Source: Gonocerus acuteangulatus
Lineage: Eukaryota > Arthropoda > Insecta > Hemiptera > Coreidae
Direction of reading: 5' to 3'
NCBI GenBank assembly: GCA_946811695.1
Contig: OX328132.1
Span: 59,388,449 to 59,452,448 of the forward strand
Length of the DNA: 64,000 nt
The notes under the pieces: generated by a model
The model's input: the letters and a program-made list of their open reading frames with translations, nothing else
Databases searched by the model: none
What the model was told of the DNA's origin: nothing
Shown here: positions 33,368 through 45,282 of the stretch, piece by piece
How the letters are laid out: every line of letters starts with the position of its first letter
Numbering within the stretch: the first letter of the stretch is position 1
Translations under genes and position numbers: made by a program

Positions 33368-34327
33368 AAGTCCGACTCGCAGTAACTGCATAATCTTAGC
33401 GCGATTCCGTTCTTATCCCTAATGTCGTTTGGAAAGGTTGAAGTAGAAACAGTTATCATTTTGGTTAGACCTTTCATGAAATAATTTATGGCCCCAAATA
33501 GGTCACGGTTGCAAGGATACATATCACTACCTGACATAGAATAATTACTCCCTGGCCTCGTCAAGGTTTGCTCTAGAAACACACTACTTACTGTTTCTTC
33601 TTTTCTATTACAATAATACTAATTTTACAGATAAATGCAATTTAAAACAACAAAAAATAATTTAAAAATTGACTTAAACAAAGACAAAACCCCGTTCAAA
33701 AGAACAAAACAAACACATTTGAAGTTTTATTTCTCCGATTGACATCGCCTAATCAAAAATTGCTTCAGAATCTTTTTTGTAGAACATTTAGTTAGCTTTC
33801 GAACGGTAACCTTTTGCTTGCTACGATTCCCAACCGTTTTTGAGATCTTAAGGAAAATATACGAAGTTCCCAAAACTTTTCATGTCTATAAAAGAAATAT
33901 TTTATTCTAATCCTTCCTTAACACCAAATATAAACAAAATTAAAACATTTTTGATTATATTAATTTCAAACATGCAGAAAATATTTTAAATGAATCCCAT
34001 GATTCTAAGATCCCAAACCGGAAACTTTATTCAACAACTATTTTTCCACTTTTCTTGAAAACGGCTAAAGCTAACGCCTTAAAAATGGTTTCAATCGTTT
34101 TACCACTCAAGGAATTTCGCTCCAAAAACCAAGTTCAGGTGGACGGATTTTGCTGGTTAATGAACTTGACCTTTCAAATCAGATGAAAAATTTTTATACC
34201 AAATTTCATCAAAATCAGACCATTTGTGAGCCATAGAGAGAGCGAACAGACATTGCGTCATGAGGTTAACTTTTATGCGTCATGGGGTTCCTCCCTATAG
34301 ACGGAGGAAGGAACCACGCTAAAACCT
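33364..34327 (+). mobile_element. H-family element, short complete copy (0.96 kb)
   Basis: Left terminus AAAAGTCCGACTCGCAGTAA with TTAGCGCGATTCCG, middle sequence, GGTTAATGAACTTGACC, then a short right end with GGGGTTCCTCCCTATAGACG and CACGCTAAAA. There is no TA core in this copy. Confidence 0.65.
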
Positions 34328-35120
34328 TTTTCTCTACTAAGCCATTGCCCCGACCTATGTAAAATAACGCCACCCATACCAACGCCACTAGATGACAGAA
34401 TGATTCAGATTTTTTGGAAAATTATACCATAAATGAACCTCACTTTCTAACACAGGAAGTTTTAAATGATTTGGTTAGGGATTTTGGTTTAGGTAAATGC
34501 AACACTCGCCTCAAGATTAAAAGGCTGGAATCTGCTGCAAGGTGACACCAAAATAAGTTTCATCTGCCAACGCCAAAATTAATTGGAGCATTTGTTTTCT
34601 AATGAGGACGACGTAGTTTTCTGCAATGATGTTGAGACTTTGTTCCAGTCACTGAGTGTTGAGCATACTGAGGAGTGTTACTGCATAATGGAAACTATTG
34701 TTGTTAACGTTAATAATGGAAACGTTGTTGTCCCTCAGTAACGTTTTAACGAATTAAAATGCATTTTCGAAAGATTTGTATGTATGTTGTGTGTTTACCA
34801 ACCCAAAATATCTGGGCAGCCAACTTTTTTGTGAATAAAGAATTTCTTCTTTCCCCTAGTCTTTATTTATACTCATATGTACATTTTTAATTATGTTTTT
34901 AGTATTTACATACGGGGGATAGTGTTGCTCGCGTCCGTGATTTGTTCACACGTGTCCCCGGGTAACGGTAAATGAGCAACAGCGACTTATGCGCCTTTAC
35001 CATGCCACAGCAGAATAACCGTGCCAAGAGCAGTTTAACTGCCAAAAGACGAAGAAACGGCCCTTTTCAGGGCCACGACAGTGCCTTATCTCAGCAGACA
35101 TGTTTTAATGTTATTTTCTG
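34328..35120 (+). pseudogene. Decayed TE-associated ORF (recurrent arthropod repeat protein)
   Basis: Frames between about 34430 and 34700 read FLTQEVLNDLVRDFGLGKCN, then RLKGWNLLQGDTKISF and FSNEDDVVFCNDVETLFQSL. I recall this pattern (L-N-D-L-V-R-D, S-R-L-x-x-W-N-L-L, V-F-C-N-D-V) from a protein family repeated many times in arthropod genomes. Stops and shifts disrupt it. The remainder to 35120 has no feature I recognise. Family identity is from memory and moderate at best. Confidence 0.4.
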
Positions 35121-35890
35121 AAACGCAGGCGGACTGAATAACACTAAATTCAGTGAGCTCAAGACCTTAATTATTGACAATGCAATTGATATTTTTTATT
35201 ATCGCGGAGGCCGGAGCCGCAGCGGACAATATACAGTTTTACCAACTGAATGGCTACACTTCATACGCACTAAAGCGAGGCAGACAAATAGCGTCTGGAA
35301 TAATTTTCGGCATAAAAAATCTTATAGCCTCACATCATAAAAGCCTACAAGAAATGGACGCAGAAGACAAGCAAGAAGCTATTCAAATAGACGCGTGGCT
35401 TTAAAGGAACCATTATCGCATTGTTGCTGCTTACAACCCACCAAATAATATCCCGAACAATCTAGCCATAGAAGAAGTCATAAACAAGAACACCCTAGTG
35501 CTTGGAGACTTCAATGCGCAATCACAAAGATGGTGATATACACGAACGACAGCTGTTGGTGAAAAGCTTATTGACGACGCTAACCTCCTGCTTATAGACA
35601 CGGAACCTACCTTCCTGGCATACGCAGGCCACCTGAGAAAACCGGACCTTATCCTTCCCCACTCCCATATCAGGAACCGAATTGCACACAAACTCCTTGA
35701 CGACCCTGCTGGATTTGGCCACCGAGTCATCTACGTGAGGATAGAACCAAAAATCCCCGTACCTAAGATTAAAGCTCTAACTCGTTGGAACTTCAAGAAA
35801 GCAAAATGGGAAGAGGTTGCGAATGAATCCAACCTAACCATTACACCCTCACTTATTGTGGGTAACCCTACAAGAACATTTGAAAATTTT
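35121..35890 (+). pseudogene. Non-LTR retrotransposon endonuclease-domain remnant, cut by a Jockey 3' end
   Basis: It starts NAGGLNNTKFSELKTLIIDN (35127 onward), the N-terminal strand of an apurinic-type endonuclease, then ASGIIFGIKNLIASHH, VAAYNPPNNIPNN, LVLGDFNAQS (catalytic L-G-D-F-N motif, about 35498-35527) and FLAYAGHLRKPDLIL. It then runs toward RWNFKKAKWEEV. Stops occur after IDAWL and after AQSQRW. At about 35890 the frame ends where the oppositely oriented Jockey-like 3' UTR begins, so that copy inserted here or was joined to it. Confidence 0.7.
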
Positions 35891-37700
35891 AATATCTATT
35901 TTATTTTAGAAAATATCACAATCTACAATTCAATTTTATTATGTAATTTGATACATGTTACTTGCTCACGCCTCAGGTGTCTCCAGTTGTCAACCGAATA
36001 ACTTCCTTGTTAGGAAGGATTCTAGGGTGACCTGGAGTTACCTTACGCCATCCAACCACAGCCTGCGACTAGCAGGGAGGATTGAAGGCGAAGGAGACGT
36101 GGGCTGTGATATCATGAGGAGAGAAAATATCCACAGATATCACTCTCAATTTATACAATTATAATTTCTTTGATCACTCCACGGATAGTTGTTTTTGTCC
36201 ACTCCACGACACTTCACTGCCTAAGTAAGTCTCGGGGCCACTTCCTGTTGAGGCGTCTTGGTGGAGAGGAAGGATGATTGGTGTTGGATAAGGATTGGGC
36301 AATAGGATTAGGATGATTGATTAATTTGCTATGGGAAGATGAGAAGCGGCTAGGGATTATATCTTGGACAAAAGGGATATTTAGGTCATTATGGAGGTTT
36401 CGATTTGTAACATAATAAGGAGCATTGACTATGGTACGTAGGACTTTAGATTGGAATGTTTGGATTCGGTGGATATTGGAATGCTTGGCTGTCCCCCAAA
36501 GTTCTATTCCGTAAGTCCAGATAGGTTTTATTAGTGAGTTGTAGACAGTTAGTTTGTTATGTACGGTTAAGTGTGATGATCGGTTTAGTAGTCTGTATAG
36601 TTGTCCGAATCGTCGATTGAGTTCTTATCGTTTGAGTTTAATGTGTGCGTTCCAAGTCAATCGAGAGTCAAGGTAAAACCCAAGGTATCGGATGGTATTG
36701 GTTATGAGTAAAGGATTGTCGTTGAAGGAAACAGTAGGGCAGGTTTTACGTCGAAGGGTAAAGGTTATTTGGTGACATTTTTCGACGTTTATTTTGATGC
36801 ACCATTTCTTGCACCACTGTTTAATTTCGGTTAGATGGGTTTGTAGGTTCTGGGAGGCTGTGTCTGGATTTATGTGGGGCGAAAGGATGGCCGTATCATC
36901 TGCATACGTGGCCAGGAGGGTGCCAGGATGTGTTGGAATGTCAGCTGTATAAAGGGTATAAAGAATAGGACCAAGGACACTACCCTGAGGAACTCCCGCT
37001 TCCACAGGGCAATAATCTGAGTAGGCTGTTCCATGCCGGACTCGGAAAAACCTGTCTAAGAGGTAGGAGCGAAGGATTAGGTAAAGGGTGCTGGGAAGGT
37101 GGGTTTTGAGCTTAAAGAGTAAGCCTGAATACCAGACTCGGTCGAATGCCTGGGCAACGTCCAAGAAGGCAGACGTGCAATACTCTTTTCGTTCGAGGGA
37201 TGAGGAGATGAGATCAACAACACGAAGCCCTTGCTGCACTGTGGAGTGTTGGGACCGGAAGCCGAATTGATGGGATGGGATGAGATTTTGGGAATTAAAG
37301 ATAGGAAGTAAGCGCTTTAATAAAACCTTTTCAAATAATTTGGAAAATATAGGGAGAAGACTTATGGGGCGGTAGGAGGAAGGATTGTTAGGAGGTTTAC
37401 CAGGTTTAGGAAACAGAACGACAATTGAGAATTTCCAGAGTATGGGATAATGGGTTGTTCGGAGGATGCAATTGTAGATGTAGGTGAGGAATACAATGGC
37501 CTTGGTTGGAAGCTGTTTAAGGATTCTGGAGGTGATGAGGTCGTAACCAGGGGATTTTCGGGATGGCAATCGGGATATTAGAAATTTAACTTCAGATGGA
37601 TTAACTGCATTTGGTGGAAGGGAGAGAGGAAGTGGGGATTGTAGGAAATCATCTAATTCAGGGAAATAGGAATCAGGTTCACGAGGGGGATGAGCAGTAA
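35890..37700 (-). pseudogene. Jockey-like non-LTR retrotransposon, 3' half, nearly intact RT frame
   Basis: Minus-strand RT motifs in order: LPSRKSPGYDLITSRILKQL, SYRPISLLPIFSKLFEKVLL, HQFGFRSQHSTVQQ, FLDVAQAFDRVW, GVPQGSVLGPILYTLYTAD, catalytic TYADDTAIL (about 36885-36910) and IRYLGFYLDSRLTWNAHI. A stop at 36625 interrupts ELNRRFGQLYRLLNR, after which IKPIWTYGIELWGTA and HRIQTFQSKVLRTIV continue to about 36240. The 3' UTR (35890-36180) matches 62300-62590. The 5' side is cut at about 37700 by an H-family right end. One open frame covers over 300 RT codons, so this is one of the younger copies. Confidence 0.85.
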
Positions 37701-37710
37701 ATGTTCTTTT

Positions 37711-38031
37711 AGCGCGGTTCCTCCCTCCCCCATAGGGAGGAACCCCGCTTATAAGGTTGATCTCATGACGCAATCCGGAAGTGCCGACTAGAAAATTTTG
37801 CGTTTCAGAACCCCTAGAGACCGAAAATAACGGTGGTTCAAATTTGTATATATAAAGTCCGACTCGCAGGAACTGCAGCATCCCGAAATTTTGAATTGAT
37901 GATAAAAACTTCTCGTAAAACCCTTAAAAATAAATTAAATAAGATCACTTAGTTCATAAAACATATTTTATTTTACGTGTAATAGCGTTTTAGTTGCCTA
38001 AAACTATTCCAAGCTCTAAATATTTAGTATT

Positions 38032-38036
<5 letters not shown>
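37711..38036 (-). repeat. H-family right end plus flank, inverted copy of 28773-29104
   Basis: TTTTAGCGCGGTTCCTCCC marks the reversed right terminus. AAAGTCCGACTCGCAGGAAC at 37855 and the block to GGAATACTAAATATTTAGAG follow, in the mirror order of 28773-29104. Confidence 0.75.
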
Positions 38037-38089
<53 letters not shown>

Positions 38090-38544
38090 TTGTCTGTTCG
38101 CTCTGTAGCTCCCAGACGAATGGTCCGATTTTGATGAAATTTGGTACAAAAATCTTTCGTCTAATTTGAAAGGTCAAGTTCCTTAACCAGCAAAATCCGC
38201 CCACTGGATGATGGCGTTTGGGGCGAAATTCGCGCAAAAAAAATCGTAACGCTTACGTTTTTGAGTTCATAAGTTTGTAAGTGCTCGTTTTATATGCTTC
38301 TTGGGCTAGGAAAACGAATGAAACCATTTTCAAGGCAATAGCTTTAACCGTATTCGAGAAAATTGGAAAATCGTTTTTGAATACCGTTTTAGCGCGGTTC
38401 CTCCCTCCCCCGTAGGGAGGAACCCCGCTTATAAGGTTGATCTCATGACGCAATCCGGAAGTGCCGACTAGAAAATTTTGCGTTAGAGAACCCCTAGAGA
38501 CCGAAAATGATAGTGGTTAAAATTTGTATATATATATGTATATA

Positions 38545-38602
<58 letters not shown>

Positions 38603-39354
38603 CTGTTCGCTCTGTAGCTCCCAGACGAATGGTCCGATTTTGATGAAATTTGGTACAAAAATCTTTCGTCTAATTTGAAAGGTCAAGTTCGTTAACCAGC
38701 AAAATCCGCCCACTGGAAGATGGCGTTTGGGGCGAAATTCGCGCAAAAAAAATCGTAACGCTTACGTTTTGGAGTTCTTAAGCTTGTAAGTACTCGTTTT
38801 ATATGCTTCTTGGCCTAGGAAAACGAATGAAACCATTTTCAAGGCGATAGCTTTAACCGTTTTTGAGAAAATTGGAAAAATAGTTTTTGAATACCGTTTT
38901 TTGGTTTCGGTACTTATAATCATGGGATTCTGTTGAAAAATTTTCTGCATGTTCTACTTTCATTAAAACTAATATGTTGAAATTTTGGTTACGTTTGGAG
39001 TTAAGGAAGGGTTAGAATAAAATATTTTATTACCAGGCATAAAAAGTTTTGGTAACTTTGTATACTTTCCTTAATATCTCGAAAAAGATTGAGAATGTTG
39101 GTAAACGGAAGAATACCATTAGAAAGCTTAGTAAATGCTCTACAAAAAAGGTTCTAATGAAAGTTTTGATTAGGCGATGTCAATCGGAGAAATACGTGCT
39201 TAAACTTTGAAGTAATTGAGCTCGTTTATTTGAACTGTTTTTTTTTTTCTTTTTATTCCTTGTTATTTTTTCATTGCTTATAGTTGGATAATGTATTTGA
39301 CAATAAAACAGATTAATTAAAATAAGAAAAACAATTCATTGCTGGAAATATATC

Positions 39355-39460
39355 AGGCTGTACCGTATGAAATGTCAGTTTTGGATTTGCCGATTTCCTT
39401 CAAATTACTTGAAACTGTCGAGGCTCCTACTCCAAGTTCTTTGGCATATTCCCTAGTGTT
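39355..39460 (-). pseudogene. Captured mariner HTH segment, copy 3
   Basis: Same ~105-bp mariner helix-turn-helix piece as at 27487, minus orientation (REYAKELGVGASTVSSNL-like), inside H-family sequence. Confidence 0.75.
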
Positions 39461-40787
39461 TGTAATTGCTTATAGTAGTCAAATGTATTTGTCAATAAAA
39501 CAGGATACGTATAATTAGAAATAATATTCAACTACACACAGGTTAGATACTATGAAGGAATAGAGAGTCCTTTCACTGCCTGTAGGAACAAAAGGTCCAC
39601 AAAAACATGTACCTGCTAGGAGTTAATCCTCAAGAGTTGTAAATATTCCCCAGGTATCTGCCGACACAAATACAAAGCCTAGTTTGGTTTTGGCACTTAC
39701 AATCATGGGATTCAGTTGAAACATTTTTTGCATGTTTGAATTTCATCAAAACTAACACGTTAAACTTTTGGTTACGTTTGGAGTTAAGGAAGGGTTAGAA
39801 TAAAATATTTTATGAATAAACATGAAAAGTTTTGGGAACTTCGTTTACTTTCATTAATATCTCGAACGCTGTTGGGAAATTTTGATAAGTGGATAGAAAC
39901 TATTTGAAAGCTTTCTAAATTCTCTACAAAAAAGATTCTGAACCAATTTTTGATTAGGTGATGTCGATCGAAGAAATAAATGCTTAAAACTTCAAATACG
40001 TCTGTTTAGCTCTTATGAACGGTTTTTTGTCGTTCTTTTCGTAATTTTTGTCTCTTTCCCTTAGTTTTTTATTGATTTTTATTTTTGTAATTTCTTATGT
40101 TAGGAAAATGTATTTGTGTGTAAAACAGGATAGGTAAAATGAGACCAATTTTCTGTTGCTAGAAATAATGAAAAGTTTTGGGAACTTCGTATACTTTCAT
40201 TAATATCTCGAAAACGGTTGAAAATCTTGGGAAGCGAAAGGTTACCATTCGAAAGCTTACTAAATGGTCTAAAAAAAAAGGTTTTGAATAATCGATGTCA
40301 ATCGGAGAAATAAGTGCTTAAACTTTGAAGTAATTGATTCCGTTTATTCGAACGGTTCTTTTTGTCTGTTTTTATTTCTTGTTATTTTTTAAATGCTTAA
40401 AGTTGGATAATGTATTTGACAATAAAACAGATTAAGTAAAATAAGAAAAACAATTCATTTTTAGAAATATAGCTTGCCAAGAGAAAGAGATTCGATGACG
40501 TCTTTTGAATATTTTTAATTGACATTATTCTGTTGTTTTTTTTTATTTATTTTTTAATTAATTGTAGAATTATTACTATAGTAGACGAACACAAGAAAAG
40601 GTGAAAAATTTTGATATTTTTCAATGCATTGAAACTTACTAAATAGGTATTTTTAGAAGAGGATTCTAGGGTCTTGCGGACCCGACCCCAGGTATAGCCA
40701 TAAAACCCTTCGAACAAAGGCCGAGGAAAATATTATCTGTTTCTATTCTATGCTTTTCAAATGAGAATAGGGATATGAACAGGAACC

Positions 40788-40983
40788 GGGGTCTCCCGTG
40801 GTCTAATGGCTAGCGCCTTGGATTCATAAGCGGGAGATAGTGGGTTCGATTCCCAACCTCCGGTAGGAATTTTATCATCCCACGGCTCGCTGGTAAAATT
40901 CCTCGCTAAACCCTGGATGTCGGCGCTAATGACCTAGATGTAGATGAGCCGTAAAAAAAAATAAAAAAAAAAAAAAAAAAAAA
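40788..40983 (+). mobile_element. tRNA-derived SINE, family A, copy 3
   Basis: GGGGTCTCCCGTGGTCTAAT head, B box GGTTCGATTCCC, body ending GATGAGCCGT and poly(A). It is flanked by TGAACAGGAAC (40776-40786) and TGAACTGGAAC (40984-40994), a target duplication with one mismatch. Confidence 0.85.
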
Positions 40984-41034
40984 TGAACTGGAACTGCGCT
41001 AAGATGACGCAGTTCCTGCGAGTCGGACTTTTTT

Positions 41035-41865
41035 GTTTTAAATTGCATTTATCAGTAAAATTAGTATTGTAGTAAAATAAGCTAAGAAACGGTGAAAGGT
41101 AATGGTAATAAGTTTGGAGTGGCTGTGGTAATCAAGATGGCTTTGGCTAATCATGATGACGTATGCATAGTTTGTTTTGAATTCTCCTATCTATGTAACC
41201 TTCCTCATAGCCTCCAACTGAAGTTATCGTTATTTCTTATTTTATAGAAAGATTTAACCCACGACAGAATGGAATTTTATTCGCCATGAAGCACATATTT
41301 ACAGTTGATTATAACAGTAAAACGAATTTGCTAGTAAAACAAGATAGTTAAAATGACAACGAATTTTTGGTTGTTTAGAATGAGCCTTCTCAGCAGTAGT
41401 CGAAGAGTAAGTACGTTTTCAGTACATAATGGAATTGACTTATACAGATTAAGAATTATCCGCTTCTGCGAAAGTTTGCTACTGTCAGTTTCCTGTGATT
41501 TGTGATGCTATTCTACTCCATTTCTTCGAGATGTACGTAACCGCGCTTATATGACGCAGTTCCTGCGAGTCGGACTTTTTTAATTGCTTATAGTCGGATA
41601 ATGTATTTGACAATAAAACAGATTAAGTAAAATAAGAAGATTCAAAGAGAGAGATCCCAAGGCTTTCCAAATGCCACTGAGCGGAGGCCTTTCTGGCCGA
41701 CTTATGGGTTGGCCGACCCATACAGGTAAGATCATAAATCAAGACCTTTCAAGACTGGTGGAACCAAAATAATAACTGATTCTATTTTAATCTTTCCAAA
41801 TTAGACTAGGGATAAGAACGGACCGCGCTAAGAGGATGCAGTTCCTTTTTGAGTCGGACTTTTTT
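41035..41865 (-). repeat. Two further H-family left ends, minus orientation
   Basis: Reversed left termini GCAGTTCCTGCGAGTCGGAC lie at about 41559-41578 and, with a small insertion (CCTTTTTGAGTCGG), at 41839-41863, each preceded by family sequence. Together with the copy ending at 41034 they form three stacked left ends. Confidence 0.65.
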
Positions 41866-42080
41866 TAATTCATTTATTTATGAGCACTCGCAACGAAGGC
41901 GACTCGTTTTAAACAATTATACAGATACATTACCAGTTGTAATTAAACAAATACATTGTAAACTCTTAAGAATAGTAGACAAAATACATTGGAATAAGTC
42001 AGTTCATGTAGTAACAAATAAGGCCTGTTTACAATTTCTGCGTGAAAGAAGGGGTAAAATAAGAAGTTCAGCAAATACTG
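41866..42080 (+). other. Unassigned open frame interrupted by the piggyBac-like MITE
   Basis: A + frame from 41849 reads HSQRRRLVLNNYTDTLPVVI then RIVDKIHWNKSVHVVTNKAC up to the TTAA insertion at 42081. I do not recognise it. It may be part of an older element. Confidence 0.3.
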
Positions 42081-42561
42081 TTAACCCCTTAACGGGCAAG
42101 GGCCGCTTGAGCGGCCACTGCTCACTGAAATTAAAAAAATACGCGAGTGAGGCGGAATTGGTTCCACTGCTTCCTGCTAGATGCCGGGGTATAGCAAAAA
42201 ATAGTATTTGGAGGTCTTGGGCCCGAGGAGCCGAGATATGACGAAGTTGACCACTTAAGCGGTCCTTGCCCATTCCCGCACTCGTCTTTTGTCAGTGTTG
42301 GCCGTGCATTATTGGCTCTCTGGATCACTCATCTTATCCGGAAATCGTTTCAAAGTATGTAATAATTCTTTTATACATTCTAGATTAGGAATTAATTGAT
42401 TTTAATTGAAATGAGTATATCGCTTACATGTTAATCGTTGATTCGTCTCATAAGTACCTTACTCTCGTGAGACTGGAAGGAAAAAATACTTTTTTTTGGC
42501 ATTCCTAATGAAATGTTTTTCTCCATTCTGTCTGAAATGATATTTTGGGCTAGCATTATAC

Positions 42562-42639
<78 letters not shown>

Positions 42640-42919
42640 CCTGCCAATCTTAGGGTAACGCCATCGAATGAACCATTTTCATTTTCGGCATCTTTGCGAC
42701 TTGGAATCGGCTTTACGACGTATCACGGCATTGCATATCGGGGATTCCCGATACCTGGAATGGGCAAGGGCCGCTTAAGCGGCCTACCCCGTATTTATGA
42801 GTACTTTTTTTTTTTAACATCCTGGGTTCATATTTAGTAAATGGATGCCCCGAGACTCCCAAATATAAATTTTAAAAAAATCCAACATAGCTAGCGAAAT
42901 GTGCCCGTTAAAGGGTTAA
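42081..42919. mobile_element. PiggyBac-like MITE with TTAA duplications
   Basis: TTAA at 42081-42084 and 42916-42919 flank terminal repeats CCCCTTAACGGGCA and (complement) CCCTTTAACGGGCAC. A palindromic GGGCCGCTTGAGCGGCC near the left end is echoed by GGGCCGCTTAAGCGGCC at 42768-42784. A TA tract and T tract sit in the middle (42565-42636). No transposase is present. Confidence 0.75.
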
Positions 42920-44150
42920 TAACGAATATACAAGATTTGATAATGAACATAATTACTAGACTAGGTAAGAATCGGGAAAACGAGAAAAGCAGTGATTCTT
43001 GAGAGGGGAAAAAGGATTAGTAAAAGAAAAAGTAAATAAATAAGTAGAAAAAAAATAATAATACAAAAAAATAAAATTTTAAAATAAAAGTTTTTTTTTG
43101 TTTCAAGTCAGATTAAAAATAGCCTGTTGAGCGTTTGGGTATTAAAATTGATTCCGAGATAGGGATGAATTAAGAATGTGTTATATTAATTTGTTATTGT
43201 TTTTTTTACAGTATACTTGTTAAATTTTTTGTTTTATGGACAAAGATGATCATTTTTTAGACAATGGCCCCAAAAAAAGTAAACCCCGAACATACATTGA
43301 CTCTAACAGATTCCCTTCGACATTTCACTGATAAATTGGTGAAAACATGGCTTTTGGTTAATGGATCATCTCAAAATTATATGACTCTAAATGCATAACC
43401 CGATGGCACTGAAATATCATCGAAAGAGTTAATAGTAAAGACACCTGCAGATAGTGTTGGGCAATTACTCGAGTAAATGAATCAGAGTGAAGAGTGAATT
43501 ACTCATGGACTTTTAAAGCCGTCATTCCCAAAGAAGAATTGTAATTCAAATAAGTATTCTTTAACGAAAAATTTAAAGGCTGAAATCGACTAATGGACGA
43601 AAACGTTCAAAGACTCCATGAAAAAGAAAGTAAAGTTTTCTTCAAGAGATTACAATACTTCAATACTTAGTTTCTTACGTTTTTGGAAAATTCCAACAAT
43701 ATTTTGCCTGGACCAAAGCATCCACTAGTCAGATACTAGCAATCTCGGAAGAAGGCTATTAAAGGAGGAAAGAATAAAGGTGTAGGGAAGTGCTCGAATC
43801 CTCAAAGGCCGAACAAGGCTGCTAGGACTATAAGAACTGAGTATGATCACTCTGAGAAGTGGGTATGATAATGGAACAGATGTTCATGTAAAATAAAATT
43901 CAAAATATTTACATATATATCTTACTATTTATAATCACATATGTAATAAAAAATTGAAAATATTTAGTAAACTAATACCTAACATATTGAATAGAAAAGC
44001 ATAAATAATAAATAGGAACTCTGATATTATAAATGGAAAGAACAAAAGTTGAAAATATTCAAAACAAAATTACTGAAACTCTATAACATATTGAAAAATA
44101 AAGCATAAAAAAAATTAGGAACTCATTATAAAAGGGTGATAAAAGAAGGT
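42920..44150. other. No intact gene; unassigned repeats
   Basis: AT-rich sequence with short broken frames (e.g. + near 43234: MDKDDHFLDNGPKKSKPRTY). The start of a repeat with AGTGTTGGGCAATTACTC lies at 43452. Nothing can be assigned. Confidence 0.3.
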
Positions 44151-44340
44151 GAACATTTCAACAGATGAACATTGTTTTGGAAAATTGTTTGCTACAACAT
44201 GCATTTTTAAATTGTCAAACGTGAAATGACGCCGGCCTGAGCTCAGTATATTTTTAAAGCGACTGAATTATCTTTCAATTTCTACTGAAGTCACTGGTGC
44301 TTATTTGAATGCTGCAATCTCCATGGGATCAAACTCAACT
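44151..44340 (-). pseudogene. hAT-type transposase C-terminal (dimerisation) remnant
   Basis: The minus strand reads APVTSVEIER, a stop, FSRFKNILSSGRRHFTFDNL and KMHVVANNF. The A-P-V-T-S-V-x-x-E-R-x-F-S ... R-R ... N-L pattern is the C-terminal dimerisation motif of hAT-like transposases. Two in-frame stops (where K and S are expected) show decay. Upstream parts on minus (44340-44540) are unreadable. Confidence 0.6.
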
Positions 44341-44582
44341 GTTAAGCTTCTACTGTGGATGTCCCTCTAGTCTAGATATATTTCCACGCAGGGTTTTTTC
44401 CTAGACAGTCTAAAACCTGTAATTTCTCTACCTTCTTCCTGTGTAATTGCAATGATATCCATTAAAAACATGCCTTTTGTATCTAGTCTGGATATAATAT
44501 ATTTATATAAGTGATACAGTGACCTAGACTCAACGGGAAACGTATTATTTTCTTTCTCAGTTTCCCCTTTATTTTTTCAATT

Positions 44583-44646
<64 letters not shown>

Positions 44647-44952
44647 TATATATAAAATATCAAAATAAGTAGTAAAAATATTTAAAATCTGGAGTTTTGA
44701 CAAAATATGTAAAATAAAAAACTGTTTCAGGAAGCTAGTAATCCGGAAATATTGGGCCTGCAGTGCCCAAATTTCAGGGGTGCCTAAATGTCGGTCATGT
44801 TTTCCGTCATGAAGTGATTTTGACGAATCCTTGCGAAAATCTCGGTTGGGAAATGTGCCAGTGACTGGGCATGAATTGGGAGGTATTGGAGCGCGGAGTT
44901 TCCTTCAACCCCATCAACAAGACAAAGTGTCCGGATTCTCAAGAAAACTTCA

Positions 44953-45279
44953 GTGCTGGCCATGAGCAGCCGGCCAACCGTAACACCTTACCAACCCATC
45001 GTCACATTTTCCTTCTCAGACTTGGTCTTCCTTCCTTCAAAAATTACAGTTTATTTAGTTATCTACAACTCCAAATCTAAGTGCAACTTCACCGATTCTC
45101 CAATCATTTGGGCCATCGACACAACGGTTTTATCTCCTAACATAGACTTACAATTATTTGAATTCGTTGAAACTGACGTTCCCTTATACAAACCTCCTTT
45201 TGAGGAGCGTATTTTAGGCGAAGTCCAGCAAATAGTGAACAACATTGACTTCGAAAGCGATGATGAACCTAAGGAATAG
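44953..45279 (+). CDS. Open frame of 108 codons, function unknown
   Basis: It reads MLAMSSRPTVTPYQPIVTFS to an acidic tail FESDDEPKE-stop, with LQLFEFVETDVPLYKPPFEE in between. There is no signal peptide, zinc motif or family resemblance I can name. It ends just before the 3' end of the RTE-like fragment at 45283. It could be the tail of an old TE ORF or a chance frame; no splice or promoter evidence is seen. Confidence 0.25.
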   Translation: MLAMSSRPTVTPYQPIVTFSFSDLVFLPSKITVYLVIYNSKSKCNFTDSPIIWAIDTTVLSPNIDLQLFEFVETDVPLYKPPFEERILGEVQQIVNNIDFESDDEPKE

Positions 45280-45282
45280 TAA

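Larger units (their letters stand above)
38037..41034 (-). repeat. H-family composite, minus orientation, with captured mariner segment and a SINE
   Basis: A TA tract and right half (38083-38400), a second right end TTTTAGCGCGGTTCC at 38389 with its own TA tract (38521-38600), long middle sequence to 39350, the mariner piece 39355-39460, duplicated middle modules (39690-40000, 40150-40500), SINE A at 40788-40983 and the reversed left end GCGAGTCGGACTTTTTT to 41034. No coding capacity. Several modules are internal duplications. Confidence 0.65.
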
